Assembly (NCBI GenBank): GCA_947474435.1
Contig: CANJII010000003.1
Coordinates: forward strand, 1 to 64,000
Origin: Chitinophagaceae bacterium
GTDB lineage: Bacteria; Bacteroidota; Bacteroidia; Chitinophagales; UBA10324
DNA length: 64,000 bases
Direction of reading: 5' to 3'
Under the pieces are notes generated by a model. It was not told the origin of the DNA and ran no database searches. It worked only from the letters and a program-made list of their open reading frames with translations. The number at the start of each line of letters is the position of its first letter. Positions within the stretch are counted from its first letter, which is position 1. A program made the translations under genes and the position numbers. Positions 34,186 through 42,912 of the stretch are shown here, in pieces.

Positions 34186-34218
34186 AAAGAGCTGTCCAAT
34201 ATTTGGACAGCTCTTTTT
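34186..34218 (+). terminator. Strong intrinsic terminator after purE
   Basis: AAAGAGCTGTCCAA and TTGGACAGCTCTTT form a near-perfect 14-bp stem with a 3-nt loop, then TTTTT. The symmetrical A/T flanks allow function in both directions. Confidence 0.92.
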
Positions 34219-34281
34219 GTTTTAGTAAGTTACAATTGTCTTTCTCCCTCGTATTTTCGCTCCTGAAAATTTTAGCATTGC

Positions 34282-37200
34282 ATGAAGCCGACGGAAGTTT
34301 ATAAACCAAAAAATAAAATCAGAATTGTGACTGCTGCATCGCTGTTCGATGGGCACGATGCTGCGATAAATATTATGCGCCGAATTATTCAGGCGAGCGG
34401 TGCAGAGGTGATTCACCTGGGGCACGACCGGAGTGTGAAAGAAATTGTGGACTGCGCCATTCAGGAAGATGCACAGGCGATTGCGATTACGAGTTACCAG
34501 GGCGGGCACAATGAGTTTTTTAAATACATGCACGACATGCTGAAGGAAAATGGTTGTGTTCATATAAAAATCTTCGGCGGCGGTGGCGGTACTATTCTTC
34601 CTTCTGAAATTTCTGACTTACATGATTATGGCATCACACGAATTTATCATCCTGATGATGGTCGTTCAATGGGATTGCAGGGAATGATTAATGATTTGTT
34701 ACAACAGTGTGATTTCGCAACGGGGGAAATATTGAACGGAGAAATAAAGCATTTAGATGCAAAGCATCCGCATTCGATTGCGCGATTGATTTCTTCAGCA
34801 GAAAATTTTCCGGATGTGGCGAAGCCCGCACTGGCTGAAATTCATCAGAAAGCAAAAGCAGTTAAGACACCAATACTTGGAATCACGGGAACAGGTGGCG
34901 CAGGAAAATCTTCGCTGGTTGATGAACTCGTTCGCCGTTTTCTAATTGACTTTAAAGACAAAACGATTGCAATAATTTCTGTTGACCCATCGAAACGGAA
35001 AACCGGCGGTGCATTGCTCGGCGACAGAATCCGGATGAACAGCATTAACAATCCACGGGTGTATATGCGCTCGCTTGCCACACGACAATCGAATCTTGCG
35101 CTATCGAAATATGTGAAGGAAGCATTGGATATTGTGAAAGCTGCGGGTTACGATTTAATCATTCTTGAAACTTCGGGCATAGGTCAGAGCGATACTGAAA
35201 TCACTGACCACAGCGATGTGAGTTTGTATGTGATGACTCCTGAATATGGTGCGGCATCGCAACTGGAAAAAATTGACATGCTCGATTTTGCCGACATCAT
35301 TGCACTCAACAAATTCGATAAGCGCGGCGCGCTCGATGCCATTCGCGATGTGAAAAAACAATACAAGCGCAATCATCAGCTCTTCGAAATTGCGGATGAA
35401 AAAATTCCGGTGTTCGGAACCATCGCTTCGCAGTTCAACGACCCGGGCATGAACAGTTTGTATCGTGCGGTGATGGATAAAATTGCGGAGAAAACTTCTT
35501 CCAAACTTTCTTCTCACTTCGAATCTTCAGAGGAGATGAGCGAAAAAATTTACATAATCCCTCCTGCGCGCATTCGATACCTCAGTGAAATTTCGGAGAA
35601 CAATCGCGCGTATGACAAGTGGAGTTTGAACCAAAGTAAAATCGCTCAAGAGCTTCATAGCATCCGCCAAACCATTGACACACTTTCTTCTTCAAAAATT
35701 TCAGATAAGGAAAAACTGAAAAAACAGTTGGAAGAATTGTATGCTGAAAATGATTTGCGTTTAGATGGACAAGTTAAAAAACTGATTGCCGAATGGAAAA
35801 AGAAATGCGACAACTATCGCAATGAATATTATGTGTACCAGGTGCGCGGCAAGGACATCAAAATAAAAACACACACCGAATCACTTTCGCATTTACAAAT
35901 TGCAAAAGTTGCTGTTCCGCGATTTGAATCGTGGGGCGAAATTGTGCGCTGGGTAATGCAGGAAAATTTCCCCGGTGAATTTCCTTATACCGCAGGTGTG
36001 TTTCCGTTCAAGCGCGAAGGCGAAGACCCTGCGCGCATGTTCGCCGGCGAAGGCGGACCTGAAAGAACCAACCGCCGCTTTCATTATGTGTCTCAAGGAC
36101 TTCCTGCAAAAAGATTGTCAACTGCTTTTGATTCTGTAACACTTTATGGTCGCGACCCCGAATATCGTCCCGATATTTATGGCAAGGTGGGCAACAGCGG
36201 CGTGAGCATTTGTTGCCTCGACGATGCAAAAAAATTATACAGCGGTTTTCATCTCAGCGACCCGAAGACTTCGGTGAGCATGACCATCAATGGGCCGGCT
36301 GCCATCATCACTTCATTCTTTATGAATGCAGCCATTGACCAGCAGTGCGAATTGTATATCAAGGAACACGGAATGGAAGATGAAGTCAATAAAAAAATTG
36401 ACAAAATTTTCAAAGACAAAAAACTTCAAAGACCAAAATACCAGGGCGAATTACCCGAAGGCAACGACGGACTCGGACTCATGCTGCTTGGTGTAACAGG
36501 TGAAGATGTATTACTAAAAGATGTTTACGAAAAAATAAAAACGCAAACCCTCGCTGCCGTTCGCGGCACGGTGCAGGCAGATATTCTGAAAGAAGATCAG
36601 GCGCAGAACACCTGCATTTTCTCTACTGAATTTTCACTGCGCTTAATGGGCGATGTGCAGGAATATTTTATCAAACACAAAGTCCGCAATTTTTATTCGG
36701 TGTCCATCAGCGGTTACCACATTGCTGAAGCAGGTGCTAATCCTATTTCGCAGCTCGCGTTCACACTTGCCAATGGTTTTACTTATGTAGAATATTATTT
36801 GAGCCGCGGAATGAGCATTGACGATTTTGCGCCCAACCTTTCTTTCTTTTTCTCCAATGGCATTGACCCAGAGTATGCTGTCATCGGCAGAGTAGCGCGC
36901 AAAATATGGGCGAAGGCAATGAAGCTGAAGTATGGCGCAAACGAGCGCTCGCAGATGCTCAAGTATCACATACAAACCAGCGGACGCTCACTGCACGCGC
37001 AGGAAATTGACTTCAACGACATACGCACCACCCTGCAGGCGCTCTATGCCATTTACGATAACTGCAATTCGCTTCACACCAATGCTTATGACGAAGCCAT
37101 TACCACGCCCACCGAAGAAAGTGTGCGCCGCGCCATGGCAATTCAGCTCATCATCAACAAAGAACTAGGGCAGGCGAAAAATGAAAACCCGCTGCAGGGC

Positions 37201-37662
37201 AGTTTCATTATCGAAGAACTGACCGAACTGGTGGAAGATGCAGTGCTCGCCGAGTTCGACCGCATAACCGAGCGCGGCGGAGTGCTCGGCGCCATGGAAA
37301 CCATGTATCAGCGCGGAAAAATTCAGGAAGAGAGTTTGTATTACGAAACCCTCAAGCACACCGGCGAATTCCCCATCATCGGTGTCAATACTTTCCTCAG
37401 TTCAAAGGGTTCGCCCACCATTCTTCCCAAAGAAGTCATTCGCGCCACCACCGAAGAAAAAGAATACCAGATAGAAATGCTCCGCAACCTGCACACCTTC
37501 CACTCCGCAAAATCAGAGGCGCTGCTCAAAGATTTACAACACGCCGCCGTGCAGAATAAAAACATGTTCGCGCACCTCATGGAAGTAAGCAAGCACTGCT
37601 CCCTCGGGCAAATTACTTCTGCGCTGTTTGAAGTGGGCGGGCAGTATAGACGCAATATGTAA
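34282..37662 (+). CDS. icmF: Fused isobutyryl-CoA mutase IcmF (B12-dependent)
   Basis: This 1126-residue protein interconverts isobutyryl-CoA and n-butyryl-CoA using adenosylcobalamin. Domain order is that of IcmF: an N-terminal B12-binding domain (about 10-145, with [13 protein letters not shown], His25 as cobalt ligand), a MeaB-like GTPase chaperone (about 195-420; P-loop [12 protein letters not shown] and base-recognition NKFDKRG), a linker, and the mutase TIM barrel (about 560-1110; [30 protein letters not shown]). Methylmalonyl-CoA mutase is excluded by the fused G domain and order. It stands alone. The 3' half is noticeably more GC-rich than most neighbours. Confidence 0.95.
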   Translation: MKPTEVYKPKNKIRIVTAASLFDGHDAAINIMRRIIQASGAEVIHLGHDRSVKEIVDCAIQEDAQAIAITSYQGGHNEFFKYMHDMLKENGCVHIKIFGGGGGTILPSEISDLHDYGITRIYHPDDGRSMGLQGMINDLLQQCDFATGEILNGEIKHLDAKHPHSIARLISSAENFPDVAKPALAEIHQKAKAVKTPILGITGTGGAGKSSLVDELVRRFLIDFKDKTIAIISVDPSKRKTGGALLGDRIRMNSINNPRVYMRSLATRQSNLALSKYVKEALDIVKAAGYDLIILETSGIGQSDTEITDHSDVSLYVMTPEYGAASQLEKIDMLDFADIIALNKFDKRGALDAIRDVKKQYKRNHQLFEIADEKIPVFGTIASQFNDPGMNSLYRAVMDKIAEKTSSKLSSHFESSEEMSEKIYIIPPARIRYLSEISENNRAYDKWSLNQSKIAQELHSIRQTIDTLSSSKISDKEKLKKQLEELYAENDLRLDGQVKKLIAEWKKKCDNYRNEYYVYQVRGKDIKIKTHTESLSHLQIAKVAVPRFESWGEIVRWVMQENFPGEFPYTAGVFPFKREGEDPARMFAGEGGPERTNRRFHYVSQGLPAKRLSTAFDSVTLYGRDPEYRPDIYGKVGNSGVSICCLDDAKKLYSGFHLSDPKTSVSMTINGPAAIITSFFMNAAIDQQCELYIKEHGMEDEVNKKIDKIFKDKKLQRPKYQGELPEGNDGLGLMLLGVTGEDVLLKDVYEKIKTQTLAAVRGTVQADILKEDQAQNTCIFSTEFSLRLMGDVQEYFIKHKVRNFYSVSISGYHIAEAGANPISQLAFTLANGFTYVEYYLSRGMSIDDFAPNLSFFFSNGIDPEYAVIGRVARKIWAKAMKLKYGANERSQMLKYHIQTSGRSLHAQEIDFNDIRTTLQALYAIYDNCNSLHTNAYDEAITTPTEESVRRAMAIQLIINKELGQAKNENPLQGSFIIEELTELVEDAVLAEFDRITERGGVLGAMETMYQRGKIQEESLYYETLKHTGEFPIIGVNTFLSSKGSPTILPKEVIRATTEEKEYQIEMLRNLHTFHSAKSEALLKDLQHAAVQNKNMFAHLMEVSKHCSLGQITSALFEVGGQYRRNM

Positions 37663-37666
37663 CAGT

Positions 37667-37703
37667 TGATTTGAAGATTTAGTGATTTGAAAATTTGAAG
37701 ATG
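37667..37703 (+). repeat. Iterated GATTTGAA repeat
   Basis: Directly after the icmF stop, GATTTGAA and close variants (AATTTGAA) are repeated about four times with 8-14 nt spacing. A similar stretch, TGATTTGAAGATTTGAAAAT, overlaps the stop of the TetR gene at 19174-19194. The repeat provides the start context of the small gene at 37701. Confidence 0.6.
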
Positions 37704-37955
37704 AAGAAGAAACGGAAAGAGAATGAAAAGAAATTCGGAAACTGGACTGTAACAGATTTAGGAAGAATTTATTTTTTTGAAGTGAAAGGAAGAAAAGGGT
37801 GGAAAGCCCGTTATGTGAAAGAAGTGGATGCAAATGAAAATACTTTGAAATTTTTTCAGGAAATTTACAATGAGAAAAATGTGTTGGTTGAAGTGCACGA
37901 GAAATTCCCGATTGATAATGGACATAAAAAAATAAAACAAAATGGAAATCACTAA
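37701..37955 (+). CDS. Small basic hypothetical protein (first of an overlapping pair)
   Basis: This 84-residue, very basic protein (KKKRKENEKKFGNW ... NGHKKIKQNGNH) contains an aromatic core TDLGRIYFFEVKGRKGWKAR. The ATG at 37701 is preferred to an in-frame TTG two codons upstream. Its last 14 bases overlap the next gene, so the two are likely co-translated. There is no signal peptide. The family is not recognised; the arrangement resembles compact two-gene units such as toxin-antitoxin pairs, which is only a suggestion. Confidence 0.55.
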   Translation: MKKKRKENEKKFGNWTVTDLGRIYFFEVKGRKGWKARYVKEVDANENTLKFFQEIYNEKNVLVEVHEKFPIDNGHKKIKQNGNH

Positions 37956-38202
37956 AGACAAAGTCGCAAAAAAAATGTTGGGCTACATGAAGCGGAAAAT
38001 TTCATTAACTGAATTAGTGGATTGGGCAGAGCGCGCTGTGATGGATGGAAAATTTAAATCATGTGAAGAAAAAATATTGCGTGATGTTACAGGGCGGCTT
38101 GGTGTGGCAGATGTAAAAACATTTGGCTTAAGCTGGGAAGATTGTGATTCGCTGATGAAAAAACTCGGATATAAAATAAAGATTAATGCCATTGCAGCAT
38201 AG
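37942..38202 (+). CDS. Small hypothetical protein (second of an overlapping pair)
   Basis: This 86-residue helical protein includes KMLGYMKRKISLTELVDWAE and LGVADVKTFGLSWEDCDSLM. I recall similar stand-alone small proteins (about 80-90 residues with LVDWAE and WEDC motifs) in several phyla without an assigned function. It starts inside the 3' end of the upstream small gene (14-nt overlap) and is followed 27 nt later by a T9SS cargo gene. Confidence 0.65.
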   Translation: MEITKDKVAKKMLGYMKRKISLTELVDWAERAVMDGKFKSCEEKILRDVTGRLGVADVKTFGLSWEDCDSLMKKLGYKIKINAIAA

Positions 38203-38229
38203 GAAATCTCCTCTCACAAAAAATTTTTT

Positions 38230-39141
38230 ATGAAAAAATTTCTTCTTGTTTTCTTCCTGATTTTTTCATTGAGTAAATCAAAAGCGCAAGTGACTTATCA
38301 TTTCCCTCATCAAAATGCAGAGTGGGGGCAGTTTGAAGGAATGTGGGGAAATGGATTTAATGGTGGAACAGTTTTTTATTTTGTAGATGGTGATACATCT
38401 TTAAATTCAAACAACTATATAAAAATAAATAGAAAGGCATTCTGGTCTTTAACAGACACTTTTATTTCAAGATACACTTATTTGAGAGAAGATTCAACAG
38501 GAAAAGTTTTTGTGTTTGATGGTACAGAAAAATTATTGTATGATATGAATTCATCAGTTGGTGATACTATTCATGTCTATTCATTTTTTGATTTAAATTC
38601 ATTTTCAGATGTTATTGTTGACAGCATTTCTTCAATTCAATTAGGAAATGAAACACGAAAAATATTTTATTTATCTACTATCTACTTCAATATTGGTGGA
38701 GGAGGTGGAAATAATAATTCAGACCCATTAATTTGGATTGAAGGGATTGGAAGCAATGCGGGAATTTTTTTTCCAGCAGGCGGAGTTGCAGTTGATGAAG
38801 TTTTTTGGCTTACTTGTTTTACAGAAAATGATACATTAAAATATTCTTCCGGTCCTGATTGCAATTTGATTTTGGGAACAATTGAAATTGATAAGAATTT
38901 TGATTTTACTATTTATCCCAATCCCTTCACCGAAGATTTTCAATTAAGTATTACAGGTGCAGAAACAGATGTTGAGGTCAGCATTTACAACATCATCGTT
39001 CAGCAACAAGCGCACCTCACCATCAGCCAAAGCAAGAGCATCTATCAAACCCTTTCGCTCCACAATTATTCAGCAGGAGTTTACCTTGTAAGCATCACCA
39101 TAAACGGGCAGCGCTTTATGCGAAAGGTGGTGAAGAGCTGA
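38230..39141 (+). CDS. Secreted protein with T9SS type A sorting domain
   Basis: This 303-residue protein has a signal peptide (KKFLLVFFLIFSLSKSKAQ). A body with acidic/aromatic beta repeats (NAEWGQFEGMWGNGFNGGTV) contains a Gly-Asn-rich loop (NIGGGGGNNNSDPLIW). The sorting domain spans about 226-303 (FTIYPNPFTEDFQLSITG ... SAGVYLVSITINGQRFMRKV). It is likely T9SS cargo displayed at the cell surface. I recall similar bodies in many Bacteroidota cargo proteins but know no function. Confidence 0.87.
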   Translation: MKKFLLVFFLIFSLSKSKAQVTYHFPHQNAEWGQFEGMWGNGFNGGTVFYFVDGDTSLNSNNYIKINRKAFWSLTDTFISRYTYLREDSTGKVFVFDGTEKLLYDMNSSVGDTIHVYSFFDLNSFSDVIVDSISSIQLGNETRKIFYLSTIYFNIGGGGGNNNSDPLIWIEGIGSNAGIFFPAGGVAVDEVFWLTCFTENDTLKYSSGPDCNLILGTIEIDKNFDFTIYPNPFTEDFQLSITGAETDVEVSIYNIIVQQQAHLTISQSKSIYQTLSLHNYSAGVYLVSITINGQRFMRKVVKS

Positions 39142-39225
39142 TTTACTCCTTCTCATCTTTTTGATTTTAGTTGCACTCATGAATGCTTCGCATTTGAAGA
39201 TGAATACAGCTGAATCATTCAGGGT

Positions 39226-40356
39226 TTATAACTCCTCTTTCTTCATTTTATAAATCACATTTCTTTTTTTCAATTCATTGATCATGAAATGAAAATGAGT
39301 TTCTTCTTCGCCTAAATATTCAGGGGGATTAATTCCTGAGCGCGAATAATTTTTTTCAAGCAATAATCGAACTGCTGCTGTACAAGTGAACCCTGTGGTG
39401 CGCGCCATGGATGATGTTTGGGTTGCATTATCATATTGGTCAAACAAATCGTAGGTGTAACGGATATTTTTTCCGCTTTCATTTCCTTCAACTGTTACAC
39501 GCATCACGGTGAATTCTTCTTCACCGGCTTTATACTTCCATTGCGGCAACATAATCGCAGCAGCAACATCAATGGGGCGAATGGATTTTCCTTTCACTGA
39601 AATTTCTTCTTCGCTGAAAAATCCCATGTCGCACAGCATTTCCATTGCTTTGCGATGACCGGGATAGCGCAGCGTTTTTTCTTTCATGTTTTTAATCTTC
39701 ATTGTTTTCAGAATGCTGCGCAAGCCATCTGAATTAAATGATTCGAGTGTTCCGATATTTTCGAAGTGAATGAATTCTGGTTCGGTAAGTGCGGGTCGTG
39801 TAACAGTTTCGAAATTCTCCACCAACCGTGCAGGTCTGGTATATTCTTCAATCACATCAATGGGAGAGAAGGGCGCTTTGTATTGAAACGGCAATTTGCG
39901 TTCGAAGGGCAAACCACCAACCAGGCATTCAAAGTTTTCAATCTTCATTCGTTGGTTGTGATACCCGAGAATGATGTTATCCATGCCCGGCGCAACACCG
40001 CAATCAACAATGGCTGTTACACTGTTTTGTTTTGCCAAATCATCTAACAGAAAAGCATCTTCGGGAAAGAATGAAATATCAACGACTTGCTTTTTGTTTT
40101 TTAAAATAGTTTTTAAAGTTTCGAAACCCATGAAGCCCGGAACCGCACCCACCACACAATCGGCATCAGCAATTAATTTTTTGATTTCATTTTCATCAGC
40201 AAGGTTTGCTTTCTGTGTTTGAATGTTCGTGCTATTTTTCAGTTGAGATAAACTTTCGTCGCTGATATCAGCGGACATTACATTATAATCTGTTGCCAAA
40301 TCTTTTGCAATGGTGCGACCCACCATGCCGGCACCGAGTACTACAATTTTTTTCAT
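39226..40356 (-). CDS. Saccharopine dehydrogenase-like NAD(P)-dependent oxidoreductase
   Basis: This 376-residue protein starts at the ATG at 40356 (MKKIVVLGAGMVGRTIAKDL), placing the Rossmann GxGxxG at residues 8-13; a longer frame adds only MHHINFL. The LYS9-like C-terminal domain follows, with DCGVAPGMDNIILGYH and GGLPFERKLPFQYKAPFSP. The family covers saccharopine dehydrogenase (glutamate-forming) and lysine 6-dehydrogenase, so a role in lysine catabolism is likely but the substrate is not proven. It is followed by no lysine genes here. It lies 78 nt after murA on the same strand. Confidence 0.88.
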   Translation of the reverse strand: MKKIVVLGAGMVGRTIAKDLATDYNVMSADISDESLSQLKNSTNIQTQKANLADENEIKKLIADADCVVGAVPGFMGFETLKTILKNKKQVVDISFFPEDAFLLDDLAKQNSVTAIVDCGVAPGMDNIILGYHNQRMKIENFECLVGGLPFERKLPFQYKAPFSPIDVIEEYTRPARLVENFETVTRPALTEPEFIHFENIGTLESFNSDGLRSILKTMKIKNMKEKTLRYPGHRKAMEMLCDMGFFSEEEISVKGKSIRPIDVAAAIMLPQWKYKAGEEEFTVMRVTVEGNESGKNIRYTYDLFDQYDNATQTSSMARTTGFTCTAAVRLLLEKNYSRSGINPPEYLGEEETHFHFMINELKKRNVIYKMKKEEL

Positions 40357-40434
40357 TAGAAAATTTATGTGGTGCAAACAAAATTATTTTCATGCAAATA
40401 CTTTGCATTCATTGAAAATAAGTTCAGCACCAAA

Positions 40435-41742
40435 TCAGATCCGCTTAATTTTTGCTCCCAGTTTATTTAACCGCACATCAATATTCTGATAACCGCGATC
40501 AATCTGATTGATGTTGTTGATGATGCTTTTTCCTTCAGCACTCATGGCTGCAATCAACAATGCAACACCTGCGCGTATATCAGGGCTCGTCATGCTGATT
40601 CCACGCAATGGAAATTGTCGGTTCAATCCAATCACGGCAGCGCGATGCGGGTCGCATAAAATTATCTGCGCACCCATCTCAATTAATTTATCAACGAAGA
40701 ACAAACGGCTCTCAAACATTTTCTGATGAATGAGCACAGTGCCTTTTGCCTGTGTGGCTGTAACCAGAAGAACAGAAAGTAAATCAGGAGTAAGACCTGG
40801 CCATATTGCATCGGCAATGGTCATCACACTTCCATCAATAAAAGTTTGAATTTTATAGGATGATTGTTCAGGAACATAAATATCATCACCATGAATTTCC
40901 ATTTCAATTCCAAGCTTGCGAAATGCATCGGGAATCAATCCGAGTTGTTCGGGTTGTGCATTTTTAATGGTCAGTTCGCTTTGCGTCATCGCCGCCATGC
41001 CTATGAAACTTCCCACTTCAATCATATCGCTCAACATGCGGTGCTCTGTTCCGCCAAGCGATTGCACACCGTGAATGGTTAAGAGATTGGAACCGATGCC
41101 TTCAATTTTTCCACCCATGCGCACAATCATTTTGCAGAGTTGCTGCAGGTAGGGTTCGCATGCCGCATTGAAAATGGTGGTGGTTCCTTTTGCGAGTGAT
41201 GCCGCCATAATAATGTTGGCAGTACCTGTAACAGATGCTTCGTCGAGCAACATGTAAGCGCCCGTTAACTGCGAAGCATCAATGGTGAAATTATTTTCCT
41301 TGTTATCGAAATTAAATTTCGCACCAAGTTTTTCGAAACCGATGAAGTGTGTGTCTAATCTTCTTCTTCCGATTTTATCGCCGCCGGGTTTTGGAATAAA
41401 TGCTTTTTTAAATCGTGCGAGCAGCGGGCCAATCATCATCACCGAACCACGAAGGCGCGCCGCTTTCTTCGCGTAGTCGTCGGTGTTCATGTAATCGAGA
41501 TTGATATTATCCGCGCGGAACGAATAAGTGTCTTCGTTCTGTTTGCGAATCTCCACTCCGAAATCGCGGAGCAAATCAATCAGCATATTCACATCCACAA
41601 TGTTCGGGATGTTACTGATGGTCACAGTTTCGCTGGTGAGCAGTGTGGCGCATAAAATCTGCAGCGCTTCATTCTTGGCTCCTTGTGGTGTTATTTCTCC
41701 CTTGAGTTTGTAACCGCCGGTTACTTCAAATGCATCAGGCAT
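40435..41742 (-). CDS. murA: UDP-N-acetylglucosamine 1-carboxyvinyltransferase (MurA)
   Basis: This 435-residue EPSP-synthase-fold enzyme transfers enolpyruvate from PEP to UDP-GlcNAc, the first committed peptidoglycan step. Lys23 and Asn24 (in GAKNEALQ) are present and RLRGSVMMIGPLLAR is typical. The active-site loop reads PGGDKIGRRRLDTH: Asp122 replaces the Cys (Cys115 in E. coli) that fosfomycin alkylates, so the enzyme is predicted to be fosfomycin-insensitive, as known for Asp variants in other phyla. In other Bacteroidota I recall murA beside the DUF4290 gene; here a block of other genes lies between. Confidence 0.97.
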   Translation of the reverse strand: MPDAFEVTGGYKLKGEITPQGAKNEALQILCATLLTSETVTISNIPNIVDVNMLIDLLRDFGVEIRKQNEDTYSFRADNINLDYMNTDDYAKKAARLRGSVMMIGPLLARFKKAFIPKPGGDKIGRRRLDTHFIGFEKLGAKFNFDNKENNFTIDASQLTGAYMLLDEASVTGTANIIMAASLAKGTTTIFNAACEPYLQQLCKMIVRMGGKIEGIGSNLLTIHGVQSLGGTEHRMLSDMIEVGSFIGMAAMTQSELTIKNAQPEQLGLIPDAFRKLGIEMEIHGDDIYVPEQSSYKIQTFIDGSVMTIADAIWPGLTPDLLSVLLVTATQAKGTVLIHQKMFESRLFFVDKLIEMGAQIILCDPHRAAVIGLNRQFPLRGISMTSPDIRAGVALLIAAMSAEGKSIINNINQIDRGYQNIDVRLNKLGAKIKRI

Positions 41743-41911
41743 GTGGTGAATGGTGAATCGTAAATTGTGAATACGATTTCGCGTTCGAAGATGAACTGAT
41801 ATTTCACATGAACTATTTTGTGTGTGAAAAATTTATTCACGAAGAAAGGAGGGAGTGAACAGAAATATTATTCACCGCAGAGGCGCGGAGAAAAACTTTT
41901 CTTCTGTGAAT

Positions 41912-42232
41912 TTATTTTTTTCTTTCCTTCCTGTAAGGTAAAATCATTTTAATAAACCCACGATAGTAACTATCTGCTTTATACCATCGATCAACAATCT
42001 GACCATAGTGGCTGCATGAATTATTATAACATTTAACATACGCATTGTCTTGCCTGAAATTATCAAACTGAAGTGCGTATCCTTTGCAATGCGGACACTC
42101 TTCATCAACAAATAAAATGGCGAACCAATTGTCATCATCATCTTCTGTATAGTTTTCATAAATTTCTTTTACCTCCTTCGGAGAATATTTATCTACATCC
42201 TCTTCCGTTTTTATATTTTCTATTGTCAGCAT
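41912..42232 (-). CDS. Small hypothetical protein with a zinc-binding-like Cys cluster
   Basis: From the ATG at 42232 the protein has 106 residues: MLTIENIKTEEDVDKYSPKE, an acidic stretch (YTEDDDDNWFAI), then a Cys-rich region ECPHCKG ... KCYNNSCSHYGQ with CxxC and CxxxxC pairs that could bind zinc, and a basic end. The frame is open back to a TTG at 42511, but that extension translates to a Phe/Lys/Ser-rich stretch without domain features, so the short form is preferred. The family is not recognised. It belongs to the AT-rich block between murA and the DUF4290 gene. Confidence 0.65.
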   Translation of the reverse strand: MLTIENIKTEEDVDKYSPKEVKEIYENYTEDDDDNWFAILFVDEECPHCKGYALQFDNFRQDNAYVKCYNNSCSHYGQIVDRWYKADSYYRGFIKMILPYRKERKK

Positions 42233-42474
42233 GCTTAATTGAGCAATTGAAATTGAACTGCAACTTAAGAAGTAATTTTTTATTCCAGTGGAAGAGTTTT
42301 CAATCTTTTTCCAACTAAAGTCAAAAAAAAATAGTTTGAAATAAAAATCTTGCAGGTACTTTGATTCGATAAAAACTTTTCCAAGGTTTAGAACATTGGA
42401 AAAGTTAAAGAGCGCTGAAAATTTTTTTAGCGGGTGCTTTTTGTTTTTAATTATTTTGTGAGCTGATAATAAAT

Positions 42475-42500
42475 ACGCAGGGTTCTGATTACAGTAATCC
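42475..42500. repeat. Dispersed 26-bp repeat, copy 2
   Basis: This is the partner of 18497-18522, sharing the first 14 bases ACGCAGGGTTCTGA and 23 of 26 overall. It lies in the divergent spacer upstream of the small membrane protein gene at 42540. Confidence 0.5.
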
Positions 42501-42539
42501 TGCTGAGACAAACAGCAACAAACTAAAAAATGAAAAATT

Positions 42540-42854
42540 ATGGAAACACAAAAAACAAAACCTTCAATTGAAAGAATTATTGAAAGGACAATTGGCTATG
42601 TTCTTTTATCCGCACCACTGGTAAGTGTAATATTTTTATTTATTTACTTGGCTTTTGGACATTCAGAGGGTGACAATTATTGGACAGGGTATGCTTTTTT
42701 ACAGGGTGGACTACAACACGGTTATAATGAACATGGAGAATATAATGCTGGAGTAGTTGGATTTGGGGGAGCTGCATATACATCTGCTCTACCTTTCTAT
42801 TTTGGATTAATGGCTTTAGCAGGTGCATATTTAATTAAAGACAGTAAAAAATAA
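42540..42854 (+). CDS. Small membrane protein, unknown function
   Basis: This 104-residue protein has two transmembrane helices (about 18-40, TIGYVLLSAPLVSVIFLFIY, and about 82-98, LPFYFGLMALAGAYLI) joined by a Gly/Tyr/Asn-rich loop (GLQHGYNEHGEYNAGVVGFG). It has no cleavable signal peptide. It lies 58 nt upstream of the HEYVH protein gene in the same direction, which may indicate a shared transcript. The family is not recognised. Confidence 0.7.
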   Translation: METQKTKPSIERIIERTIGYVLLSAPLVSVIFLFIYLAFGHSEGDNYWTGYAFLQGGLQHGYNEHGEYNAGVVGFGGAAYTSALPFYFGLMALAGAYLIKDSKK

Positions 42855-42912
42855 CTTTTGTATGTCATTGATTTCACTTTCTTTTTAATAAAAAACTAAA
42901 GTGGTGAAAAAC

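Noticed and set aside
41850-41905. TTCACCGCAGAGGCGCGGAG-type stretch before murA, and a weak echo near 61805-61835
   Set aside because: It resembles a common dispersed repeat, but the two stretches share too little for a firm repeat call.
42233-42511. N-terminal extension of the Cys-cluster protein from a TTG
   Set aside because: The translation is Phe/Lys/Ser-rich and featureless and includes the 26-bp dispersed repeat region; the ATG at 42232 is better.
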